A DNA stretch of 64,000 bases from Acinetobacter kyonggiensis (GTDB taxonomy: Bacteria; Pseudomonadota; Gammaproteobacteria; Pseudomonadales; Moraxellaceae): the NCBI RefSeq assembly GCF_900107285.1, contig NZ_FNPK01000001.1, positions 248,001 to 312,000 of the forward strand, given 5' to 3'. This document shows positions 57,031 to 64,000 of this stretch, one piece after another. Positions within the stretch are counted from its first letter, which is position 1. Every line of letters starts with the position of its first letter. The notes beneath the pieces are model-generated. The model saw nothing but the letters and a program-made list of their open reading frames with translations, was not told the DNA's origin and made no database searches. The translations under genes and the position numbers were made by a program.

Positions 57031-58029
57031 TTACCATTTTATAGGCTGCTCACTAGAGCCAGGCGTCATGTCATACGTCGGAGTAAAACCAGCGTTTTGA
57101 AGATCATAAGACGTTGATGGCGTTAGTTTTAAACCCACCAAAACTTCTTGACTTAAACCTTGAGCAATTTTTTCTGCACTGCTGTCATTCAATGTATCAT
57201 TTAAAATATTCTGAACACTATTTTTGGGTAATGTCCGATTAAATACACCTGATGCAACAACCTTGCTAGTATTGGCTTCAATGACTCGCCAAGTTAAACG
57301 CACTTGTTCAGAACCTTGGTTCATTCCATACATTTGCTGTGCATTGGCAGCTGAAAGCTCATTAAGACGACCAACCAACAAATAATCCGCCCCTACTTTT
57401 TGTCCAATACGCGCCATTTCATGTGGAGCACCATCCCATAGCAGAAATGCATTTTCAAATTGCATCTCATCAATATAATGGCGATCAACCAAACTCAATT
57501 GACCCGATTGAGAGAGGTAATTTCCTAATAAATCGGCTAATTCAGAACTAAATTCATCTGCAGAACTATTGCTAGCTGAACGATTATTCTTTTCATAAAA
57601 TTGAAATGGTAATACTGCAATGCGTCTTAAATGTTGATCGTGAACAGAGGATTCATACTGAACCACGTGTGCACGTACACGTGCTCGATAATTGTTTTTC
57701 GAACCAGAAATACTCAGTACCTGAAACTTAGTAACTGAACCAGAACCCACACTATCGACACTAAAAACTGGGGACACTTTGCCTGAATAACTCCAATGAT
57801 TATTACTCACCGAAATATTCACTGTTTCTTCAAGATCAACTCGTGATGAAACAGTTGCACCATTCACAGACTGTACAGCAACCAACAATGCTTCAGAAAT
57901 AGCTTGATGTTGTGATACTCCGCTACCTGAAGCCTCTTTGACAACCTCTTTAAGTGCTGCAAATGTGGATGAACTCATACAACCTGCAATTAATGCAGTT
58001 AATAAGATTTTTTTCATAGTTATAGTCAT
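57031..58029 (-). CDS. CsgG/LpoB-like envelope protein
   Basis: A 332-residue exported protein. The start MKKILLTALIAGC contains a lipobox (IAGC), but a signal peptidase I site at TFA-A just after is an alternative, so lipidation is uncertain. The mid region RRIAVLPFQFY...LADLLGNYLSQSGQLSLVDRHYIDEM and VGADYLLVGRLNEL match the CsgG/LpoB fold. A further ~100-residue N-terminal domain (GVSQHQAISEALLVAVQSVNG) resembles the repeat region of flagellar-associated lipoproteins. Either ATG, 58029 or 58017, could start. Last of a four-gene minus-strand cluster. Confidence 0.7.
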   Translation of the reverse strand: MTITMKKILLTALIAGCMSSSTFAALKEVVKEASGSGVSQHQAISEALLVAVQSVNGATVSSRVDLEETVNISVSNNHWSYSGKVSPVFSVDSVGSGSVTKFQVLSISGSKNNYRARVRAHVVQYESSVHDQHLRRIAVLPFQFYEKNNRSASNSSADEFSSELADLLGNYLSQSGQLSLVDRHYIDEMQFENAFLLWDGAPHEMARIGQKVGADYLLVGRLNELSAANAQQMYGMNQGSEQVRLTWRVIEANTSKVVASGVFNRTLPKNSVQNILNDTLNDSSAEKIAQGLSQEVLVGLKLTPSTSYDLQNAGFTPTYDMTPGSSEQPIKW

Positions 58030-58068
58030 CTAAAGCAACTGTGCCAATGGCACAGTTGCATAAAAAAA

Positions 58069-58671
58069 TTACAAACCAAATGCTGAGCGCTTAGCAGATT
58101 TACGAATTTCTTTTTCGCTTGTCCATTCCACGATTCCTGTTTGTAAATTTTGTAATTTCAGTGTGAACTTATAATACACATCACTCTTACCGCCTGCATT
58201 TTTCACAATGCTCGATAAGTTACCATTTAACATATATTCAGCACCGATATGTCCGCCAGCTTTAACTGAAGTAGATTGATTCACCATTCCACTGCGCTTT
58301 TGATAAGCCAATTGTTCAGCCATAGCATTAGCAGAAGTCATATCAACAAAACGGAATTTGCCCGAATTAATCAATTTATTTTGGATGGTGTCTGTAATTG
58401 ATTCAGTATCAATATGTTCCTGAGTTTTATTACGAATGCGATCTACAAACATGACAGGACGACGATTTTGTGTTAATTGAATCACCACAGGGAAGGTCAA
58501 CATGTCATCAACCATCTTGTCAGCAATCATTTGTAAGTCTGTTGAACCAAAGTCTTTGGTTAAGGTTTCAACTGACTGCGCATCACCATAACTCACACTA
58601 CTTCCAGTTGAAGCACAACCAGTTAGAACTGAAGATGTCATCAGTGCCGCAAAAAATAATTTTAATTTCAT
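58069..58671 (-). CDS. LpoB-like penicillin-binding protein activator lipoprotein
   Basis: A 200-residue outer-membrane lipoprotein with a clear lipobox LTGC and Ala/Ser after the Cys, favouring outer-membrane sorting. The body (ADKMVDDMLTFPVV, VDRIRNKTQEHIDTESITDTIQ, GAEYMLNGNLSSI) follows LpoB, which activates PBP1b from outside. No PBP gene is nearby, so the partner is not shown by context. The ATG at 58671 has AAGG seven bases upstream; an upstream GTG is less likely. It lies 10 bp after the YcfL gene. Confidence 0.8.
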   Translation of the reverse strand: MKLKLFFAALMTSSVLTGCASTGSSVSYGDAQSVETLTKDFGSTDLQMIADKMVDDMLTFPVVIQLTQNRRPVMFVDRIRNKTQEHIDTESITDTIQNKLINSGKFRFVDMTSANAMAEQLAYQKRSGMVNQSTSVKAGGHIGAEYMLNGNLSSIVKNAGGKSDVYYKFTLKLQNLQTGIVEWTSEKEIRKSAKRSAFGL

Positions 58672-58681
58672 AACAATCACC

Positions 58682-59086
58682 TTAATTTTTCTTTAAATAA
58701 ACAACAACATCAACTGCTGATGGATTTGGTGCCACAGACTGTACCGTTTTAATTTCTCGCCCAGTTAACTGGATTGGCTTCCATCTTGCACCTTCAGGAG
58801 CCACTTCCATTCCATGCGCATCAACCCAAATAATTTTGTACTCAAATTCTTTACTGACATACCAGCGATCTTTAATTGCGATAGAAACTTTCTTCAAGTC
58901 TCCGGCATACCCCATACTAATTCGCTCAACCATAACCTGCGTTGTCAATTTTGGATTATTGCTGACCGTTTTTATGGCATAACTGCCATCTGTCGATGTT
59001 TGTGTTGATAATGCATTCGGAGCAGTACAACCCACAGCTACCGCACTCATCATTCCTATGAACGTTAAGTTGATTAATATTTTCAT
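58682..59086 (-). CDS. YcfL family lipoprotein (DUF1425)
   Basis: A 134-residue predicted lipoprotein with lipobox AVGC after a hydrophobic signal. The mature part matches DUF1425/YcfL (YEFKIIWVDAHGMEV-like stretch reading EYKIIWVDAHGMEVAPEGARWKPI). Function is unknown; YcfL is encoded next to lpoB in E. coli, and the same adjacency here supports a joint envelope role. A TTG one codon upstream is the alternative start. Confidence 0.8.
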   Translation of the reverse strand: MKILINLTFIGMMSAVAVGCTAPNALSTQTSTDGSYAIKTVSNNPKLTTQVMVERISMGYAGDLKKVSIAIKDRWYVSKEFEYKIIWVDAHGMEVAPEGARWKPIQLTGREIKTVQSVAPNPSAVDVVVYLKKN

Positions 59087-59105
59087 CAAAATCTCTTATT
59101 TAAAA

Positions 59106-60446
59106 TTAGTGGCTTATAGCGCTAACACTTGCTGTAATTTTGTCATTAACGTCGTTAACGTAAACAAATACAGTCTGATCTGGACTTACATTGAGATCAA
59201 TCGTTGGGCTAGTTGCCCTACTTCCTAAAATTTGTAATTTATGGCTACCGGGCTTTAAATCAAATCGTGCAATTTGTGTATTACTTGGTAAGGTCGACCA
59301 TGCTCTTAAATCTGCACGTTCAGTTGCAACATTCATTAAATTTCCAGCCAGTTGCCCCAAAGATCCTAATTGCTGACCTAATTGTTGTTGAGCAACGAAC
59401 TTCGTGGTTGCTCTCAAAATTTGGCTAGTCATTGTTCCAATCACTTTTTCTTTTAAGTCTTTTACAGCCAATGCACCGATATCACTTACCACATAACTTT
59501 GTTCATAATTCTGATTAATTTTTATTTTTAAACTTTTTGGAGAAATATAGGTACTTGGTTCATAGGTTGCAAATGCAATATTGACGATGCCATTTGGAAC
59601 CGGGATTGCGAGTTTATTTTCAATTTTTCTAGGAATAATGCCTTGTTCAATAAAAACAACGACTGGCACCATACTTTTATTTCTTGCTGTTATTTTATCC
59701 AACCTCTGAACATCTTGTGCAATATTACTATCAGACTGTAATTCATAAGATTTTTTATAATCAACAAGCGCATCATTATATTCACCTACCGCTTCCCATA
59801 AATTTGCAGCCATATAAAAAGCATAAGCATTTTGATACGTATTTTTAATTTTCCCTGCAATTGGGTCCAATCCAGAAAATGCCTCATCTAATGTGTTAAA
59901 TGCAGGATTATTTTCGTTTTTCGGTTTTTTTCGTGCTAATTCTTTTTCATGATCAATTTCAATTTCTCGCTGAATCCGTTGTGCAATACGCATTTCTACA
60001 CCAGCAGCTTCAACATCTTTTAAAAAAATATAATTTTTTGCTTGAGCAATATGTGCCAAAACTTGTTCATAAGAAGGTACGTCGTACGGTACAACCGATT
60101 CATTACTTAACATGGACAGCGCTTTAAACCCCATGCGAGAGACACTCACTTTGGCGCGATTATTTTGCTTATCCAAAAGTTCAAATGCACTTTTATAAAG
60201 TTCAGAACTTTCTTGATATTGATGATTTACCTGTAAAAGGCGTGCTTTTTCTAGCAAATAAAGTACTGCATCTTTTGATTCTTTTTTATCTTCAATTTTT
60301 GCCAATACTGGAGATGGAATTTCAGAATTTAATGAATTTCGAAAAAGTGTTCCTTCATCATCGTAAGTTCCAAACACGCCTGCATGAGAATATAATGGTG
60401 ATGCAAAAAGCGCTAATAATAATGTTTTCTTTAAAATATTAGACAT
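59106..60446 (-). CDS. COG3014-like exported protein with TPR-like region
   Basis: A 446-residue protein with a signal peptide (MSNILKKTLLLALFASPLYSHA). The first half is helical and TPR-like (YLLEKARLLQVNHQYQESSELYKSA, ANLWEAVGEYNDALVDYKKSYEL). A central VPVVVFIEQGIIPRKIENKLAIPVPNG segment and a beta-rich end fit COG3014, an uncharacterised family. No lipobox is seen. The base use is more AT-rich than in flanking housekeeping genes. It starts the minus-strand cluster; no strong ribosome site is visible before the ATG. Confidence 0.7.
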   Translation of the reverse strand: MSNILKKTLLLALFASPLYSHAGVFGTYDDEGTLFRNSLNSEIPSPVLAKIEDKKESKDAVLYLLEKARLLQVNHQYQESSELYKSAFELLDKQNNRAKVSVSRMGFKALSMLSNESVVPYDVPSYEQVLAHIAQAKNYIFLKDVEAAGVEMRIAQRIQREIEIDHEKELARKKPKNENNPAFNTLDEAFSGLDPIAGKIKNTYQNAYAFYMAANLWEAVGEYNDALVDYKKSYELQSDSNIAQDVQRLDKITARNKSMVPVVVFIEQGIIPRKIENKLAIPVPNGIVNIAFATYEPSTYISPKSLKIKINQNYEQSYVVSDIGALAVKDLKEKVIGTMTSQILRATTKFVAQQQLGQQLGSLGQLAGNLMNVATERADLRAWSTLPSNTQIARFDLKPGSHKLQILGSRATSPTIDLNVSPDQTVFVYVNDVNDKITASVSAISH

Positions 60447-60691
60447 AAGATTGTGATTATAAAAATATTACAAACATACTACAAATTAAAACCGTCTGTT
60501 TCAATATAGAAACATAATGAAACAATCCCTATAATTTATCCATTAATAATATCTTCTAAACAAACATGAAGTATTTCGCATTTTTTTCAATAAATTTGAC
60601 AAAATTATAAATATAGAGTGAAAATTTGACCTATTTTAAGTTTTTTTAACAATCAATCACTTGATCAAAAAAAAACCAAACCAATACTCCA
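60447..60691. other. AT-rich promoter region of the envelope cluster
   Basis: No reading frame of note on either strand. It must hold the minus-strand promoter for the cluster, but the low-complexity AT sequence gives many weak -10 candidates and no convincing -35. Its right edge is the breakpoint with the recN fragment. Confidence 0.5.
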
Positions 60692-60826
60692 AGCAGTACC
60701 ATGATCAACCTCACAGAAGAACAACGGATTGATGAGCTGGCACGTATGACGGGCGGTGTCGAAATTAATGACACCACGCTACAACATACCAAGCAATTAC
60801 GTCAGCTTAAGTTTCAGCAGGTCTAA
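60692..60826 (+). pseudogene. recN 3'-end fragment (right copy of the direct repeat)
   Basis: 44 codons plus stop of recN, in frame but without a start or the rest of the gene. 125 bp match the intact recN end at 121 positions; two of the four differences are synonymous, the others change Ile to Met and Ala to Thr. The tail then differs (QQV instead of YH). It has no ribosome site and is taken to be non-functional. It marks the right edge of the 3.7 kb segment between recN and yqgE. Confidence 0.92.
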
Positions 60827-60940
60827 TTTTGTCGATTAAATCACAAAAAATGATTGGCGAAACTCAATTAGTTTAGTAAGTTAAACAGAAGAATATTATT
60901 ATTTTAATCAGCTTTTTAATTTTAAGGGGGAATGGCTTAG

Positions 60941-61495
60941 ATGACTAAACAATATCTGACACATCGCTGTCTAATTGCGCCTCCTGATTTAGCCGATGAT
61001 TTTTTTGCCAATACCGTTATTTATTTGGCACGACATGATGAAGAAGGCGCTCAAGGTATCATTATTAACCGCCCGTCTGGTCTTTCAATCAAAGAACTCT
61101 TGAATGACCTTGAAATCGAAGCGGATCATGTTCATCCTCATGATGTATTGCAAGGCGGGCCTTTACGCCCTGAAGCTGGATTTGTCCTGCATACTGGTCA
61201 GCCAACATGGCATTCATCAATTGCTGTGGGTGAAAATGTGTGTATTACCACATCTAAAGATATTTTAGATGCCATTGCACACAATGAAGGCGTTGGACGT
61301 TACCAAATTGCCTTAGGTTATGCCAGTTGGAGCAAAAACCAACTGGAACAAGAAATGGCACGTGGTGCTTGGCTGATCTGTGATTCCGATATGGATTTAA
61401 TTTTTAATTTACCTTATGGTGACCGTTTGGATGCTGCCTATAAAAAAATGGGCGTAGACCGAACTTGGCTTTCATCAGAGATTGGACATGCCTGA
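60941..61495 (+). CDS. YqgE/AlgH family protein
   Basis: A 184-residue cytoplasmic protein of the UPF0301 (YqgE/AlgH) family. Landmarks are [29 protein letters not shown] (read in two parts), [26 protein letters not shown] and [13 protein letters not shown]. AlgH was once linked to alginate control in Pseudomonas, but the molecular role is unclear. It overlaps ruvX by eight bases, the usual pairing. Confidence 0.93.
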   Translation: MTKQYLTHRCLIAPPDLADDFFANTVIYLARHDEEGAQGIIINRPSGLSIKELLNDLEIEADHVHPHDVLQGGPLRPEAGFVLHTGQPTWHSSIAVGENVCITTSKDILDAIAHNEGVGRYQIALGYASWSKNQLEQEMARGAWLICDSDMDLIFNLPYGDRLDAAYKKMGVDRTWLSSEIGHA

Positions 61496-61931
61496 TTTAT
61501 CACAACCCTACATGATTATGGCCTTTGATTTTGGTACACAAAAAATGGGCATGGCAGTGGGTCAATCCATGATTGAAAGTGCCAATCCGCTTGCCCTGTT
61601 TCCTATGAAAGATGGCATTCCGAACTGGGATGAATTACTGAAGATTGTGAAACAGTATCAACCGACTTTATTTTTAGTGGGTTTACCGTTAAATATGGAT
61701 GATACGGAATCCGAACTTTCTGCGCGCTCGCGCAAGTTTGCACGTCGTTTACGCCATCAAACCAATATTGAAACATTAATGGTAGATGAGCGTTTAACCA
61801 CACGTGAAGCACGTGATGAGTTGGATCATTATCAAGCGCAAGGTCGAGGTAAAAAGTTGGCTGCGGATAGTATTGCCGCTGCACTTTTTATTGAAAGTTG
61901 GTATCGAAGCCCTAAAGGTGTAACACCTTAA
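61488..61931 (+). CDS. ruvX: Holliday-junction resolvase-like RNase RuvX (YqgF)
   Basis: An RNase H-fold protein implicated in pre-16S rRNA 5' processing and junction resolution. The 147-residue protein has the first catalytic Asp in [14 protein letters not shown], the [13 protein letters not shown] loop, the Glu in VDERLTT and the last Asp in [10 protein letters not shown]. The ATG at 61488 overlaps the yqgE stop; a TTG at 61482 is the alternative. Confidence 0.94.
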   Translation: MPDLSQPYMIMAFDFGTQKMGMAVGQSMIESANPLALFPMKDGIPNWDELLKIVKQYQPTLFLVGLPLNMDDTESELSARSRKFARRLRHQTNIETLMVDERLTTREARDELDHYQAQGRGKKLAADSIAAALFIESWYRSPKGVTP

Positions 61932-61971
61932 CTGTTCAAAAAATTAAATCATTTCAAGTCATATTGCATCG

Positions 61972-62003
61972 AAAAAAGCCATTCAAAATTGAATGGCTTT
62001 TTA
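61972..62003. terminator. Bidirectional terminator between ruvX and the HlyD gene
   Basis: AAAAGCCATTCAA and TTGAATGGCTTTT pair perfectly around two bases, with A and T flanks suited to both strands. Confidence 0.88.
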
Positions 62004-62028
62004 TTTAGATCTATTAAAAACAAGTCGA

Positions 62029-63036
62029 TTACTGGATGAGTTTTTCAATATGGATGGTTGCCGTGCGCCCTGCTACAAATGCCAATTGATTGTGCGGCAT
62101 TTCATCTAACACAATTTTGACTGGTACACGTTGTGCCAAACGCACCCAACTAAAAGTTGGATTTACATTGGCTAAAAGTCCTGAAGTCGTAGTCCGCTCC
62201 CGATCCTCAATACCTGAAGCAATACCTTGCACATGGCCTTTTAATTTTTCAGCATCGCCCATCATCTGAATGGTGGCAGGTGCGCCAACATAAATTTTAT
62301 CGAGTTTAGTTTCTTCAAAATAACCCACTACGTACAATTGCTTACGGTCTAATAATGCCGCTACCGCTTGCCCAACTTTGACATAATTGCCAACCCGAAG
62401 TTCAAAATTAGATAAGGTTCCATCTGCTGGAGCAATCACTTCAGAACGGTGCAAATTTAACTGCGCTATATGCAACTGACTGCTTGCAACGTCAATCAAG
62501 GCTTGTTGTTGCTTGATATTGGCTTGCGCCTGCTCTGTTGCAGCTTGCATTTGTTCATATTCAGCATGCGATTGATCTCGTGCTGCAAACATTTGATCTT
62601 GTTCTTGTTTAGAAATTGCACCCTCCATTAAATTGGCATAACGATTGGCATTTTTCTCAGCCAGCGTACTACTCGCTTGGGATTCAATCACATTGGCTTT
62701 GGCTTGCACTAAGCTCGCCTCAGCTGCGGCTAAGCTTGCTTTGGCTTTGCTCAAATCAGATTTCGCTTGTTCCACACCCAATGCTTGACGTGCCACATCT
62801 ATTTTAAACAGCACCTGTCCTTTTCTAACGCTTTGGTTGTCTTGTACTAAAACATCCGTCACCAACCCCGAAACATCGGAAGACACCTGAATCACATCTC
62901 CACGTACACGACCATCACGGGTCCACGGTTCAGAATTATAATAATTCCAGATATGGATCACAGCAAAAACTGCCATTAAAACCATGACTAACAAAACAAT
63001 CGGGCGGATTATTTTACGTAAATCAAAAGATCTCAT
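62029..63036 (-). CDS. HlyD/AaeA-type efflux periplasmic adaptor
   Basis: A 335-residue membrane-fusion protein that would link an inner-membrane pump to an outer-membrane channel. It has one N-terminal helix (IVLLVMVLMAVFAVIHIW), a biotinyl-lipoyl half (VSSDVSGLVTDVLVQDNQSVRKG), a long Ala/Gln-rich coiled-coil hairpin (about residues 85-195) and the second lipoyl half (VIAPADGTLSNFELRVGNYV). Its neighbours, DUF1656 and FUSC genes, match the AaeXAB aromatic-acid efflux type. Confidence 0.9.
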   Translation of the reverse strand: MRSFDLRKIIRPIVLLVMVLMAVFAVIHIWNYYNSEPWTRDGRVRGDVIQVSSDVSGLVTDVLVQDNQSVRKGQVLFKIDVARQALGVEQAKSDLSKAKASLAAAEASLVQAKANVIESQASSTLAEKNANRYANLMEGAISKQEQDQMFAARDQSHAEYEQMQAATEQAQANIKQQQALIDVASSQLHIAQLNLHRSEVIAPADGTLSNFELRVGNYVKVGQAVAALLDRKQLYVVGYFEETKLDKIYVGAPATIQMMGDAEKLKGHVQGIASGIEDRERTTTSGLLANVNPTFSWVRLAQRVPVKIVLDEMPHNQLAFVAGRTATIHIEKLIQ

Positions 63037-63084
63037 ATCTGCTTTACCTCATTCATTTCAATTTGAATCATATTGATCTTCATC

Positions 63085-63291
63085 TTAGATGCCGCATAAA
63101 ATAAACAACCCATGCAGCAGAAAAATCAGCACCACATAAAGGCATAAATTAAAGATGCTCGGCCATGCAATCCATTCCTGATCAACCAGTCGATCTGTTG
63201 CCATCATCACGATTTGCAGCAAGAAATAAGCAAGTATGCTTTGAATTAACAGTATCGGGACATAGACCCCATAAAGATTAAGTTCACCCAT
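63085..63291 (-). CDS. AaeX-like DUF1656 membrane protein
   Basis: A 68-residue protein with two hydrophobic helices (YVPILLIQSILAYFLLQIVMM and NLCLYVVLIFLLHGLFIL), the size and layout of AaeX/DUF1656, a small component of aromatic-acid efflux systems. It lies 2 bp after the FUSC gene and 48 bp before the adaptor. The start at 63291 matches family length; an ATG six codons upstream (63309), overlapping the FUSC gene, is possible. Confidence 0.8.
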   Translation of the reverse strand: MGELNLYGVYVPILLIQSILAYFLLQIVMMATDRLVDQEWIAWPSIFNLCLYVVLIFLLHGLFILCGI

Positions 63292-63293
63292 CC

Positions 63294-64000
63294 TTATATC
63301 CCTATCCATTTTTCGTGTTCAGCCATCTGTGAACCAGTTTGATGACATAAACTGCTGCGGATATTGTTCAGTGAAATCTTCAAACGCTGTGCAACATCCC
63401 GATTTTCTACGTCATCCGTTGCAGAGCAAACCACAGCAAGATGGTGCAACAAGTTTTGTAAAATATCGGCATGGGTTCGCTGCATTTCTTTGGCTTGAAA
63501 ATAGTCATCTAACGACTGCTGTAAATCTTCAATATCAGAGACAATCGAGTCTTGCTCTGGCAATTTGTGAATTAACTCTTGTAAACGGGTTAAATCAATC
63601 ACTGCACTGGTTTCAATTAATGCCCAATTGATGTCATTTTTGAGATGTTCAGACTGGACTACTTTACTGTTCAACACCCCAATCCGATCTAACATACTGC
63701 GCAAATGCTTTTTAAAATCGCTTCCATAAGATAAATACAAGACTTGTCTGACGGCTTTATAATGTAAGGCCAAAATACGTTGTACAGCCATATCTGGGGA
63801 CATGGCGCGAACAATGTGAATGATATAAGCAGAAATCATCAGACCAATGACTGCACCAATAGAAGCATCAAAAAATGCAATTTGATCCAACATATAATGG
63901 TTCTGCAAGTTCAGCCCCATAATGACCCCCATCAATAGAGGCAAACCCAATCCTGCTAATGGCGGATGTGGAAACAACATCAGGCAAAATATGCTAAATG
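63294..64000 (-). CDS. FUSC/AaeB-type efflux pump, C-terminal part
   Basis: The frame is open to the right edge of the window, so this is the C-terminal ~235 residues of a larger inner-membrane FUSC-family pump. Membrane helices (LGLPLLMGVIMGLNLQNHY, FDASIGAVIGLMISAYIIHIV) are followed by a long cytoplasmic helical domain, as in AaeB (about 650 residues). It is the first visible gene of the FUSC-DUF1656-HlyD operon. The substrate is probably an aromatic or other small organic acid, by analogy only. Confidence 0.82.
   Translation of the reverse strand, partial: FSIFCLMLFPHPPLAGLGLPLLMGVIMGLNLQNHYMLDQIAFFDASIGAVIGLMISAYIIHIVRAMSPDMAVQRILALHYKAVRQVLYLSYGSDFKKHLRSMLDRIGVLNSKVVQSEHLKNDINWALIETSAVIDLTRLQELIHKLPEQDSIVSDIEDLQQSLDDYFQAKEMQRTHADILQNLLHHLAVVCSATDDVENRDVAQRLKISLNNIRSSLCHQTGSQMAEHEKWIGI

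Noticed and set aside
56957..60691. Integrative element or insertion sequence between the recN copies
   Set aside because: No integrase, transposase or terminal inverted repeats were found. Only the direct repeat supports mobility, so it is reported as a footprint and not a mobile element.

Overview
The window is chromosomal DNA from a gammaproteobacterium, most likely an Acinetobacter species. The evidence is the AT-leaning sequence, the 475-residue double-domain polyphosphate:AMP phosphotransferase (Pap) typical of that genus, a recC-recB-recD order, the secG-tRNA-rimP-nusA-infB-rbfA locus and a type IV pilus pilBCD-coaE block. No phage, insertion sequence, integrase or CRISPR array is visible. 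The species is inferred and cannot be fixed from the sequence alone.

Layout. 1-7.8 kb: the 3' part of priA, a KefB/KefC-type antiporter, hslO (Hsp33), a secreted DUF2147 protein, the cbpA-cbpM chaperone pair, a YdcH protein and corA. 8-12.2 kb: rpsO-pnp on the minus strand and a divergent SxxK serine hydrolase. 12.6-22.1 kb: a candidate small RNA, then recC-recB-recD on the minus strand. 22.2-33.8 kb: an orphan membrane-associated protein, pap, an FFLEELY-type protein, the ubiquinone genes ubiE-ubiJ-ubiB, a patatin, hisIE, a UvrD-like helicase and a degenerate AAA ATPase. 34.1-40.4 kb: a complete group 2 Mrp Na+/H+ antiporter operon (fused AB, C, D, E, F, G). 40.4-47.8 kb, minus strand: tpiA-secG, tRNA-Leu, three tandem initiator tRNA genes, rimP-nusA-infB-rbfA. 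48-54.7 kb: pilB-pilC-pilD-coaE, an EamA transporter, rlmB and ppnP. 55.3-64 kb: recN, a four-gene envelope/lipoprotein cluster, a second copy of the recN 3' end, yqgE-ruvX, and a HlyD/DUF1656/FUSC efflux operon that runs off the end.

Most of the window is conserved housekeeping: DNA repair and recombination (PriA, RecBCD, RecN, RuvX), translation (RpsO, RbfA, IF2, NusA, RimP, tRNAs), ubiquinone synthesis, pilus assembly and ion homeostasis. The accessory signal is concentrated in a few places. The strongest is the 3.7 kb stretch between recN and yqgE. It holds COG3014, YcfL, LpoB-like and CsgG/LpoB-like genes and is bracketed by two 125 bp copies of the recN 3' end that differ at only four positions. 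This is the mark of an insertion or recombination event at recN. Others are a helicase/ATPase pair whose ATPase has lost its Walker B glutamate and H-loop histidine, an unannotated minus-strand small-RNA candidate downstream of recD, and two small decayed reading frames at 40.4-40.6 kb and 54.8-55.0 kb.
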